NCBI GenBank assembly: GCA_964385505.1
Contig: CAYLPI010000145.1
Span: 1-10,117, forward strand
DNA length: 10,117 nt
DNA from: CAITSH01 sp964385505
Lineage (GTDB): Bacteria; Pseudomonadota; Gammaproteobacteria; Burkholderiales; SG8-39
Direction of reading: 5' to 3'
A program made the translations under genes and the position numbers. The notes under the pieces were generated by a model. It had not been told where the DNA came from. It did not search any database and saw nothing but the letters and a program-made list of their open reading frames with translations. This document shows positions 1 to 5,929 of the stretch, piece by piece. Numbering within the stretch: the stretch's first letter is position 1; the number at the start of each line of letters is the position of its first letter.

Positions 1-65
1 CCCGCCAATTCCACACCCCGGACTTTCACCGCCGGCTTTCACCGGTTTGACAAGGAGCATGCGTA

Positions 66-443
66 ATGAACGATATTGAAAAGGAAGTCCTCGCCGTCGA
101 TGACAAGCGCTACAAGGCGATGGTCGAAAAAGACTACATCACCCTCGACAAGCTCCTCGCCGACACGCTGCGCTACACGCATTCGACCGCACGCAGCGAG
201 AACAAAAGCGAATACATGGGCGTGCTCACATCGGGCAAGGTCAGCTACACCGCGGCTACGCGAGAGAGCATTGACATGACCGTGTACGGCAACACCGTCG
301 TCGCGCACGGCAAGGTCGCCATGCAGGTGCTGGCGGGCGGCGAAACCAAGCAATTGCACAGCATGTACCTGAACGTATACGTCAAGGGAGCCCAGGGCTG
401 GCAGATGGCGGCCTGGGCGTCGACGCCGATGCCGAAGGACTGA
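66..443 (+). CDS. NTF2-like / DUF4440 (SnoaL-fold) small protein
   Basis: A 125-residue protein of the nuclear transport factor 2-like superfamily, DUF4440 type. The fit is in its length, the helical N-terminus (about residues 1-33), the 'LRYTHSTARSENKSEY' stretch (about 35-50) that is typical of the group, and the following beta-rich half ending in 'GWQMAAWASTPMP'. The fold forms a cone-shaped pocket. Members are ketosteroid-isomerase-like enzymes, small-molecule binders or proteins of unknown role, so no reaction can be assigned. There is no signal peptide and it should be cytosolic. The start is the ATG at 66, with AAGGAG at 52-57 and 8 nt spacing. The other ATG at 59 runs into a stop after a few codons. 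It converges on the nitroreductase and shares a terminator with it. What lies upstream is outside the window, so operon partners are unknown. The fold is fairly sure; the function is not. Confidence 0.8.
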   Translation: MNDIEKEVLAVDDKRYKAMVEKDYITLDKLLADTLRYTHSTARSENKSEYMGVLTSGKVSYTAATRESIDMTVYGNTVVAHGKVAMQVLAGGETKQLHSMYLNVYVKGAQGWQMAAWASTPMPKD

Positions 444-495
444 CGGGCGGCGATCAAAGGATGTAAAAAAGGGACGCAAGCGCCCCGGTAAAAGC

Positions 496-517
496 AAAAG
501 GGGCAAAAGCCCCTTTT
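496..517. terminator. Bidirectional Rho-independent terminator
   Basis: A perfect 9-bp inverted repeat, AAAAGGGGC and GCCCCTTTT, encloses an AAAA loop. It lies in the 100-bp gap between two convergent stop codons (443 on plus, 544 on minus). The GC core is followed by TTTT on either strand, so it can end transcription of both the NTF2-like gene and the nitroreductase gene. A weaker stem (GGGACG/CGCCCC, around 471-486) precedes it. Confidence 0.8.
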
Positions 518-543
518 GGTGTGCAAAGAGCGGTGAAAGCCGC

Positions 544-1134
544 TTACAGCATTTTGCACACTTCATCGAAGGACAGGCGCGGCAGGCGGGCCATGACCTT
601 GGCCGGGTCGCCGTGACCGAGGTTGCAGATGAAGTTGCTCTTGAAGCTGGTTCCGGAGAAGAATTCCTTGTCCACACCGGCGTTGTTGAAGCCGGACATC
701 GGGCCGCAGTCAATGCCAAGGGCGCGCGCGGCGATTATCAGGTAGGCACCTTGCATTGAGCTGTTGCGCAGGGCGGTGGTCTCGACCATGGCTTTTTTGT
801 CGTCGCCGATGAAGTTGTTTTTCATTTCAGGCCGGTGCGGGAAGACCTTGGGGATGTTCTCGTAGAATTCCAGGTCGTAGGCGATGATGGCAACGACGGG
901 CGCCGTCATGCTCTTGTCCTGGTTGGGCGGCGCCAGGTGCGGCTTGAGCCGCTCCTTGGCGGCCTGGGTGCGCAGGAACACCAGGCGGCCGGGCTGGGTG
1001 TTGGCGGTGGTGGGGCCCCATTTCATCAGCTCGTAAAGGGCCTTGATCTGGTCGTCGGAAACCGGCGTGGGCAGCCAGCCGTTTTGGGTGCGGGCGGTGC
1101 GCAGTATCTGGTCGAGTGCGGCGTCGTTGAGCAT
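544..1134 (-). CDS. RutE-like nitroreductase family protein (putative malonic semialdehyde reductase)
   Basis: A 196-residue flavin oxidoreductase of the nitroreductase superfamily, the same length as E. coli RutE. Known members bind FMN, act as dimers and use NAD(P)H. RutE reduces malonic semialdehyde to 3-hydroxypropionate. Matching features are the N-terminal 'RTQNGW' (15-20), the FMN-phosphate region 'GPTTANTQPGR' (40-50), and the C-terminal signature around 'RNSSMQGAYL' (123-132) and 'GIDCGPMSGFN' (140-150). The start at 1134 is preceded by AAGGA about 8 nt upstream. A longer reading frame to 1308 would add 58 residues translated from the tandem repeat region and is not credible. No other rut (pyrimidine degradation) gene is near, so the true substrate may be another aldehyde, enone or nitroaromatic. 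It is transcribed divergently from the thiolase gene. Family assignment is strong; the exact reaction is inferred. Confidence 0.85.
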   Translation of the reverse strand: MLNDAALDQILRTARTQNGWLPTPVSDDQIKALYELMKWGPTTANTQPGRLVFLRTQAAKERLKPHLAPPNQDKSMTAPVVAIIAYDLEFYENIPKVFPHRPEMKNNFIGDDKKAMVETTALRNSSMQGAYLIIAARALGIDCGPMSGFNNAGVDKEFFSGTSFKSNFICNLGHGDPAKVMARLPRLSFDEVCKML

Positions 1135-1190
1135 GGTGAATTTCCTTGATTTTCTGGGTAAGAATGGTGGCAGGCGATGGGGCAAAATCG

Positions 1191-1238
1191 TGCAAAGGTG
1201 CAAAGGTGCAAAGGTGCAAAGGTGCGAATGTACCAATG
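1191..1238. repeat. 8-bp tandem repeat (TGCAAAGG) with decayed copies
   Basis: Four exact back-to-back copies of TGCAAAGG occupy 1191-1222. They are followed by two decayed copies, TGCGAATG (1223-1230) and TACCAATG (1231-1238). The array lies 57 bp upstream of the nitroreductase start, in the intergenic region shared with the thiolase gene. The unit is not a multiple of three and lies outside any credible coding frame. Slippage would change spacing in the nitroreductase leader or promoter rather than a protein. Confidence 0.9.
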
Positions 1239-1244
1239 TAAAAT

Positions 1245-1289
1245 GTACCGTGCGGCGGGTACCGTGCGGAGAACAGCCTGAATTATACT
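1245..1289 (+). promoter_or_regulatory. Possible regulated promoter of the thiolase gene (11-bp direct repeat and -10 box)
   Basis: GTACCGTGCGG occurs twice, at 1245-1255 and 1259-1269, with a 14-bp period. TATACT at 1284-1289 resembles a sigma-70 -10 box, but no good -35 box lies 16-18 bp upstream. A weak promoter with repeated sites just upstream is the usual layout for an activator-dependent catabolic promoter. The repeats are seen directly; their use as an operator and promoter is inferred. Confidence 0.3.
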
Positions 1290-1300
1290 GTGCCCCCCGC

Positions 1301-1370
1301 CATGACAAGTGTGTCGCGGGCGGCGATTTTTTGCATCGGCGTGCCGCCGGGCGGATGGTTCATGACAAGT
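1301..1370 (+). repeat. 10-bp direct repeat CATGACAAGT in the thiolase leader
   Basis: CATGACAAGT occurs at 1301-1310 and again at 1361-1370, exactly 60 bp apart. The second copy lies next to the thiolase ribosome binding site (GAGAGGT, 1374-1380). It may be a regulator site, a small duplication or chance. Confidence 0.45.
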
Positions 1371-1385
1371 TTTGAGAGGTAATTG

Positions 1386-2588
1386 ATGAACGAAGCATTT
1401 ATCTGCGACGCGGTTCGCACCCCCTTCGGCCGTTACGGCGGCGCCCTGTCCGGCGTGCGCACCGACGATCTTGCCGCCGTCCCGCTCAAGGCGCTGATGG
1501 AGCGCAACCCCGGGGTTGACTGGGCCGCAATCGAGGATGTCATTTACGGCTGCGTCAACCAGGCCGGCGAGGACAACCGCAATGTCGCGCGCATGGCCTT
1601 GCTGCTGGCGGGCCTGCCCGACACGATTCCCGGGGTCACCGTCAACCGCCTGTGCGGCTCCAGCCTCGAGGCCGTGGGCACCGCCTCGCGCGCCATCAAG
1701 GCGGGCGAGGTGCAGTTCCTCATCGCCGGCGGCGTCGAGAGCATGTCGCGCGCGCCCTTTGTCATTCCCAAGGCCGACAGCGCGTTTTCGCGTTCGGCAA
1801 AAATCGAGGACACCACCATCGGCTGGCGCCTCATCAACCCGTTGATGAAGGCCAGATACGGCGTCGATTCGATGCCCGAAACGGCCGAGAACGTCGCTGT
1901 CGAGTTCAAGGTTGACCGCGCCTCGCAGGATGCCTTTGCGCTGCGCAGCCAGCAGCGCTATACCGCGGCCCACGCCGCAGGCTTTTTCAAGGGCGAACTG
2001 GTGCCGGTGACGATTGCGCAGAAAAAGGGCGACCCCAAGATGGTGGCTGTGGATGAACATCCGCGCGAAACCACGCTGGAGACGCTGGCAAAGCTGAAGG
2101 GCGTCGTAAAGCCCGATGGCAGCGTCACCGCCGGCAACGCCTCCGGCGTCAATGACGGCGCCTGCGCCATGATCATCGCCAGCGAGGCGGCGGCAAAGCA
2201 GCACGGCCTGACGCCGCGCGGCCGCATCCTCGGCATGGCCACCGCCGGCCTCGCGCCGCGCATCATGGGCTTTGGCCCGGCGCCCGCCTCGAAAAAGCTG
2301 TTGTCGCTGCTGGGCATGAAAATCGGCCAGATGGACGTGGTCGAACTGAACGAAGCCTTTGCTGCGCAAGGCCTCGCCGTGACGCGCGACCTCGGCCTGC
2401 CCGATGACGCGGCGCACGTGAACCCCAACGGCGGCGCCATCGCCATCGGTCATCCGCTCGGCGCCTCGGGCGCGCGCCTGGTAACCACCGCGCTCAACCA
2501 GCTCGAGCGCACCAACGGCCGCTACGCGCTATGTACCATGTGCATAGGCGTGGGCCAGGGCATCGCGGTGATCATCGAGCGCGTCTAA
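1386..2588 (+). CDS. pcaF: 3-oxoadipyl-CoA thiolase (acetyl-CoA acyltransferase)
   Basis: A 400-residue thiolase, full length for the family. The sequence resembles PcaF/PaaJ closely throughout: 'ICDAVRTPFGRYGGALSGVR' at 6-25, 'GCVNQAGEDNRNVARMALLL' at 55-74, and a C-terminal 'CTMCIGVGQG'. PcaF-type enzymes split 3-oxoadipyl-CoA with CoA into succinyl-CoA and acetyl-CoA, the last step of the beta-ketoadipate and phenylacetate routes. The catalytic set is intact: nucleophile Cys90 in 'NRLCGSSLEA', His356 in 'IGHPLG' and Cys386 in 'CIGVGQG'. 'CGSSLEA' replaces the usual 'CGSGLDA' but still fits the thiolase acyl-intermediate signature. The start is the ATG at 1386, 5 nt after GAGAGGT; a TTG one codon earlier is less likely. 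No CoA-transferase (pcaIJ) or ring-cleavage gene of that pathway adjoins it, so pcaF is preferred over a generic acetyl-CoA acetyltransferase on sequence alone. Confidence 0.88.
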   Translation: MNEAFICDAVRTPFGRYGGALSGVRTDDLAAVPLKALMERNPGVDWAAIEDVIYGCVNQAGEDNRNVARMALLLAGLPDTIPGVTVNRLCGSSLEAVGTASRAIKAGEVQFLIAGGVESMSRAPFVIPKADSAFSRSAKIEDTTIGWRLINPLMKARYGVDSMPETAENVAVEFKVDRASQDAFALRSQQRYTAAHAAGFFKGELVPVTIAQKKGDPKMVAVDEHPRETTLETLAKLKGVVKPDGSVTAGNASGVNDGACAMIIASEAAAKQHGLTPRGRILGMATAGLAPRIMGFGPAPASKKLLSLLGMKIGQMDVVELNEAFAAQGLAVTRDLGLPDDAAHVNPNGGAIAIGHPLGASGARLVTTALNQLERTNGRYALCTMCIGVGQGIAVIIERV

Positions 2589-2605
2589 GTTTTTACGTCA
2601 AAAGC

Positions 2606-2706
2606 TTTTCACCACGGAGAACGCAGAGCGCGCAGAGAAAAAAAGCAAGAATTCGGCGTCTTTTTACGCATAATTCCTTCCGTGTTCTCTGTGTTCTCCA
2701 TGGTTC
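2606..2706. repeat. Imperfect inverted repeat of the dispersed 'CACCACGGAGAACGCAGAG' type
   Basis: The left arm (about 2606-2637) begins TTTTCACCACGGAGAACGCA. The right arm (about 2674-2706) is its reverse complement with roughly 70% identity (TTCCGTGTTCTCTGTGTTCT, then CCATGGTTCA). The arms are separated by an A/T-rich centre of about 36 bp. Similar GA-rich palindromic intergenic repeats, with a short internal period (GGAGAACGCAGAG...), are scattered through many environmental bacterial genomes; this is from memory, not a search. It fills most of the spacer between the thiolase and the dioxygenase. The transcript could fold into a long hairpin, so it may weaken read-through between the two genes. 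Confidence 0.75.
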
Positions 2707-2761
2707 AGGCTTTTAATATGCTGATGATGTTTTGAAAATCGTGTGACAAGGAGGAGTGACA

Positions 2762-3706
2762 ATGTCTTACGTAAAAGTTTCCGACCTGGCGTTTGGCCGG
2801 CTGCAATCGCCCAGCCTCGATGAAGCCGAGGAGTTTTTGACGGCTTTCGGCATGCTGCGCGCCGACCGCACCAAGGACGCGCTGTACATGCGCGGCACCG
2901 ACCCCAACCACCACATCCACGTCACCCATCTCGGACCGTCGAAATTCGTCGGCCTCGCCTGGTTTGTCGAAAACGAAGACCAGTTGAAGCAATTCGCCAA
3001 GGCGCCCGGCGCCTCGGGGATCGAGAACATCGACGAGCCGGGCGGCGGCAAGCGCGTGCGCGTCAGCGATCCGCACGGCTACCAGATGGAGGTGATGTGC
3101 GGCATGCAACAACTGCCCAAGCTGCCCATCCGCGAGAACAAGGTCAATACCGGCGACGTCAAGCTGCGCCAGGGCGAACTGATGCGCCTCGCGCGCGGCC
3201 CCTCGCAGGTCAAGCGCGCCGCCCACGCGGTGATCATGACGCCCAATGCCGCCGAGAAGACGAAGTGGTATCGCGAGATGTTCGGCCTGGTCTGCTCGGA
3301 CGAGGTTTATGGCGGCACCAGAGACAACGTTATCGCCTCGTTCAACCGTTGCGACCAGGGCGAGACCTATGTCGACCATCACGTATTCCTGTGTATCGAA
3401 GGCCCCAAGGCCGGCATCAACCACCTGTCCTTCGAGACGCAGAATATCGACGACGTGATGCTCGGCCATGAGCACATTGTCAAAAAGAACAAATACAAGC
3501 ATGTCTGGGGCATCGGACGCCATATCCTCGGCAGCCAGGTGTACGACTACTGGATGGATCCGTGGAACCGCGTGCATGAGCATTGGGCCGATACCGACAT
3601 GCTCAACATCCACGCCATGACCAACTACCTTCCTGCGGAAGAAGGTCTCGATTCGCAATGGGGCGAGGCGGTGCCCGAGGAATTCATCACCCACGCCGTG
3701 CCCTGA
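2762..3706 (+). CDS. Type I extradiol ring-cleavage dioxygenase (two-domain VOC family)
   Basis: A 314-residue protein with two vicinal-oxygen-chelate domains (about 6-115 and 152-275), the size of BphC and catechol 2,3-dioxygenase (XylE). Members use Fe(II) and O2 to open catechol-type rings next to the diol. By spacing against XylE, the metal ligands are His155 ('AAHAVIM'), His221 ('INHLSFE') and Glu273 ('VHEHW'). The catalytic second-shell residues are His207 ('DHHVF'), His254 ('GRHILG') and Tyr263 ('DYWMDP'). The intervals His254-Tyr263-Glu273 (9 and 10) are the same as in XylE. The segment 252-273 is a near match, not exact, to the extradiol dioxygenase signature. The start is the ATG at 2762, 6 nt after AAGGAGGA (2748-2755); a GTG two codons earlier overlaps that site too closely. 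It lies 17 bp before the MetE-like gene, probably in one transcript. The substrate is unknown. A metal-independent or non-dioxygenase VOC enzyme is unlikely given the full active site. Confidence 0.85.
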   Translation: MSYVKVSDLAFGRLQSPSLDEAEEFLTAFGMLRADRTKDALYMRGTDPNHHIHVTHLGPSKFVGLAWFVENEDQLKQFAKAPGASGIENIDEPGGGKRVRVSDPHGYQMEVMCGMQQLPKLPIRENKVNTGDVKLRQGELMRLARGPSQVKRAAHAVIMTPNAAEKTKWYREMFGLVCSDEVYGGTRDNVIASFNRCDQGETYVDHHVFLCIEGPKAGINHLSFETQNIDDVMLGHEHIVKKNKYKHVWGIGRHILGSQVYDYWMDPWNRVHEHWADTDMLNIHAMTNYLPAEEGLDSQWGEAVPEEFITHAVP

Positions 3707-3723
3707 CCGGACACCACCACATC

Positions 3724-4866
3724 ATGCGCAGCACCGCGCGCTTCCTGACCACCCATACCGGCAGCCTGCCGCGGCCGGAAGACCTGATCAGGATGATGTA
3801 TGCCAAGGAAGAGGGCGTGCCGGTCGATCACGACGCCCTTGCGGCGCGCGTCAAATCGGCGGTGGCCGGGGTGGTGCAGGCGCAGGTCGACGCCGGTGTG
3901 GACCTCGTCAACGACGGCGAGATGAGCAAACCCAGCTACGCCACCTACATCAAGGACCGCCTCGACGGTTTCGGCGGCACCGGTAACACCTTCGTCTATC
4001 AGGACCTGGCGGCATTTCCGGCACTCGAAAAACGCGTGTTCGGCGACCCCGGCCGCTCGCGCCGCAAGACCCCGGCCTGCAATGCGCCCATCACTGTGCG
4101 CGATGCTGTGGCGGCGGTAACCGACGCCGACAATCTCAAGGCGGCGCTCGCCGGCAAAAAGGTGCAGGGTGGTTTCATGAGCGCCGCATCACCGGGCGTG
4201 GTGTCGCTGTTTTTCCGCAACGACCATTACAAGACGCAGGAGGCCTACCTCGAGGCCATCGCCTCGGCCATGCGCCACGAATACGAGGCGGTGGCCAGGG
4301 CCGGCTTTGTGCTGCAACTCGATTGCCCCGACCTCGCCATGGGCCGGCACATCCAGTACGCCGAGCTCACCACGGCGGAATTCCGCAAGCGCATGCACAT
4401 GCACATCGAGGCGCTCAACCACGCCCTCGAGAATATTCCGGCCGGGCAGTTGCGCCTGCATTTGTGCTGGGGCAATTACGAAGGGCCGCATCATTGCGAT
4501 GTGCCGCTTGCCGATATCGTCGATGTCGTGTTCAAGGCCAAGCCGGGCGCGATTTCCTTTGAAGCGGCCAACCCGCGCCATGCCCACGAGTTCACGGTGT
4601 TCGAATCAGTGAAGTTGCCCGAGGGCAAAGTGCTGATTCCGGGTGTGCTCGAATCCAAGACCAATTTCATCGAGCACCCCGAACTGATCGCACAGCGCAT
4701 CGGCCGCTACGCCGATCTCGTCGGCCGCGAGAACGTCATCGCCGGCAGCGATTGCGGTTATGGCACCTGGGTCGGCCAGGCGGCGGTGGACCCGCAGGTG
4801 GTCTGGGCCAAGCTTGCCGCCATGGCCGAGGGCGCACGCATCGCCAGCAAGAAATACTGGCCCTGA
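3724..4866 (+). CDS. MetE-like, cobalamin-independent methionine synthase II family (stand-alone C-terminal domain)
   Basis: A 380-residue protein corresponding only to the catalytic C-terminal barrel of MetE (whole MetE is about 750 residues). The family moves alkyl groups to or from a zinc-bound thiol. It includes core MetE proteins and epoxyalkane:coenzyme M transferase. All four zinc ligands are visible: His246 and Cys248 ('HLCWG'), Glu280 ('SFEAANP') and Cys344 ('GSDCGYG'). Residues that hold homocysteine in MetE also have counterparts: Ser14 ('HTGSLPR'), Glu66 ('NDGEM') and Asp200 ('LQLDCPD'). By hand alignment the pterin-stacking Trp of MetE is a Ser near 161 ('PGVVSLFFRND') and the MetE proton-donor His is Lys312. 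It is therefore probably not a folate-dependent methionine synthase. The start at ATG 3724 has no clear Shine-Dalgarno sequence; translation is likely coupled to the dioxygenase that ends 17 bp upstream. The role may be alkyl or thiol transfer in the same catabolic route; substrate unknown. Confidence 0.8.
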   Translation: MRSTARFLTTHTGSLPRPEDLIRMMYAKEEGVPVDHDALAARVKSAVAGVVQAQVDAGVDLVNDGEMSKPSYATYIKDRLDGFGGTGNTFVYQDLAAFPALEKRVFGDPGRSRRKTPACNAPITVRDAVAAVTDADNLKAALAGKKVQGGFMSAASPGVVSLFFRNDHYKTQEAYLEAIASAMRHEYEAVARAGFVLQLDCPDLAMGRHIQYAELTTAEFRKRMHMHIEALNHALENIPAGQLRLHLCWGNYEGPHHCDVPLADIVDVVFKAKPGAISFEAANPRHAHEFTVFESVKLPEGKVLIPGVLESKTNFIEHPELIAQRIGRYADLVGRENVIAGSDCGYGTWVGQAAVDPQVVWAKLAAMAEGARIASKKYWP

Positions 4867-5182
4867 AGACGCTTTTTCAACAGATCAATAGGCTGGAAAG
4901 CCCCGCCTGGCAAGGGTTTCCAGCCATTGCACGCCCGATCGTCTGCATTCCGGGTCTCAGCGGACGGGGTGCGGCCAGGGTGGAAAACGGCAGTGCATGT
5001 CCGCTTCCCCAAAGCGCAACTGGCGCTATCGACTCTTACCGGACGTTGGTGTCGTGCCGGACCGGGACCACGCCCCCCGGGCAGGAGGTTTCATGGCCGC
5101 AGGTCGGGCAACGTAGCGACAGGGCACTTGTCGCCGAAATCGTTCAGCTGAAAACGCGGCGATGACCGGGAAGCGTTATTGC
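4867..5182. other. 316-bp gene-poor stretch with a strong hairpin
   Basis: No credible gene is seen on either strand. At 4891-4925 a perfect 9-bp inverted repeat (GGCTGGAAA / TTTCCAGCC) extends by three more G-C pairs after a one-base bulge, with a 10-nt loop. It lies 24 bp after the MetE-like stop and could cap or end that transcript, but no T-run follows it. At 5083-5088 a perfect AGGAGG precedes an ATG (5093), but the frame stops after seven codons. The minus strand can be read as a short 'RCPTCGHET' zinc-ribbon-like piece near 5090-5115 without a complete frame. With the transposase fragment beyond the YciI gene, the stretch looks like worn-down sequence rather than a regulatory region. 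Confidence 0.5.
4891..4925 (+). terminator. Stem-loop downstream of the MetE-like gene
   Basis: GGCTGGAAA (4891-4899) pairs perfectly with TTTCCAGCC (4917-4925). CCC (4901-4903) pairs with GGG (4914-4916) around a bulged G4900. It is stable and in the right place to protect the 3' end or end the dioxygenase/MetE-like transcript. The sequence after it (ATTGCACGCC) lacks a U tract, so it is not a typical intrinsic terminator. Confidence 0.4.
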
Positions 5183-5575
5183 CTATAGAACCGAATACTT
5201 CCCGGACGAATAATCGACTTTCATGGTGACCGTGCCCTCGTTGAGAAGCCACGGCCGGACGGTAAACGTCCTCGCACCGCTGCTGTGCATCGGATCGGCC
5301 GCGGCGATTTTGCGGGCCTCCGCAATGGACGCGGCGCGGATGATGACCATCCCCTCGCCCTCCCAATCCTGCTCGTTGTCGGTCCAGAAGGGACCCGCGC
5401 CGAACATGATGCCGTCCCGTTCGAGTTTGATTTGATACTCGAGATGGACCGGTATTTGCGCCATGACGGCGCCCATTCCCGCCGCCGGCTTGGTGAAGAT
5501 CACATATAGCTGCTTTTGCAGCATGCCTTTGCTCGCGTTGAGGATGTCCTGCGCTTTGATCTGCGGTTCTGCCAT
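5183..5575 (-). CDS. YciI-family (YCII-related domain) protein
   Basis: A 130-residue protein with a YCII-like ferredoxin-fold domain (about 20-115). It matches YciI in the strand 'KQLYVIFTKP' (21-30), the His in 'VHLEYQIKLERDG' (His44), 'FGAGPF' (58-63) and the Asp in 'IAAADPM' (Asp94). Conserved His and Asp residues line the pocket in the family. Some relatives are fused to, or act like, muconolactone isomerase or dechlorinating enzymes, but most have no known reaction. It extends past the usual C-terminus with 'VTMKVDYSSGKYSVL'. Two in-frame ATGs exist, at 5581 and 5575. The AAAGGT upstream is too close to the first and about 8-9 nt from the second, so 5575 is chosen. It is not in line with a partner: it runs towards the MetE-like gene and has a transposase fragment upstream. 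Confidence 0.75.
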   Translation of the reverse strand: MAEPQIKAQDILNASKGMLQKQLYVIFTKPAAGMGAVMAQIPVHLEYQIKLERDGIMFGAGPFWTDNEQDWEGEGMVIIRAASIAEARKIAAADPMHSSGARTFTVRPWLLNEGTVTMKVDYSSGKYSVL

Positions 5576-5597
5576 ATCCATAGACCTTTCGTTTCAG

Positions 5598-5831
5598 ATG
5601 GAGTGCGGAAATCATCGAACAGGTACCGGTACGCGTCAAGGTCGTTGTCACCGGATGGAGCATCGGCCCAAAACGATTCAGGGACGCGAGCTCTGTGACT
5701 TGCGCGAGCAGACGGCGGAGCCGGTATTTGGCATCATCGAGCCGGTGCTGGGCCCCCGACAGTTCTTGCTGCGTCGCCGACACCAGCGGTTGAAAAAACC
5801 GGGCGGGCTTGTGCGCAAGAAAACTGCCTGA
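5598..5831 (+). pseudogene. Transposase remnant, C-terminal end (IS1182-like, DDE_Tnp_1_6)
   Basis: The plus-strand frame here contains, from 5655 to about 5774, a stretch that reads as the end of an IS1182-like transposase. It includes 'HRPKTIQGRELCDLREQ' and then 'EPVFGIIEPVLGPRQFLLR'. In intact proteins this C-terminal motif, as I recall it, is close to 'ALRKQTVEPVFGIIK', then 'VLGFRQFLLRG'. The catalytic N-terminal and central parts (about 350 residues or more) are missing. Residues before 5655 and after 5777 do not resemble the family, and the frame closes at 5831 after a basic tail. It is a non-functional scar. No terminal inverted repeats or target duplication were found. It lies between the YciI gene and the SoeC end, both on the opposite strand. 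Confidence 0.65.
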
Positions 5832-5929
5832 CATCTGTGGTCAATCCGGCCGCAACTCGCACGTTGGCGTGTTGAGAGCGACCAATCGCCGAAGCCGTTG
5901 GCCCAAGCACCGGTGCAGCCGAGGCCCAA

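Noticed and set aside
544..1134. A pyrimidine-degradation (rut) operon
   Set aside because: Only the RutE-like gene is present. No RutA-D, F or G homologue lies nearby.
1191..1238. A CRISPR array
   Set aside because: The units are 8 bp and contiguous without spacers, and there are no cas genes.
544..1308. An N-terminally extended nitroreductase of 254 residues
   Set aside because: The added 58 residues translate the octamer repeat ('LCTFAPLHLCT'), while the ATG at 1134 has a good ribosome binding site and gives the family length.
1026..2453. A 475-codon open frame on the minus strand opposite the thiolase gene
   Set aside because: It is the complement of an intact PcaF-type gene, runs through the tandem repeat, and has no family resemblance.
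2705..3694. A 329-codon open frame on the minus strand opposite the dioxygenase
   Set aside because: It is a shadow of a gene whose active-site residues are all in place. Its composition is that of a complementary frame.
5091..5834. A 247-codon minus-strand frame across the YciI gene and the transposase fragment
   Set aside because: It overlaps the YciI gene in another frame and is antisense to the transposase motif. No conserved domain is seen.
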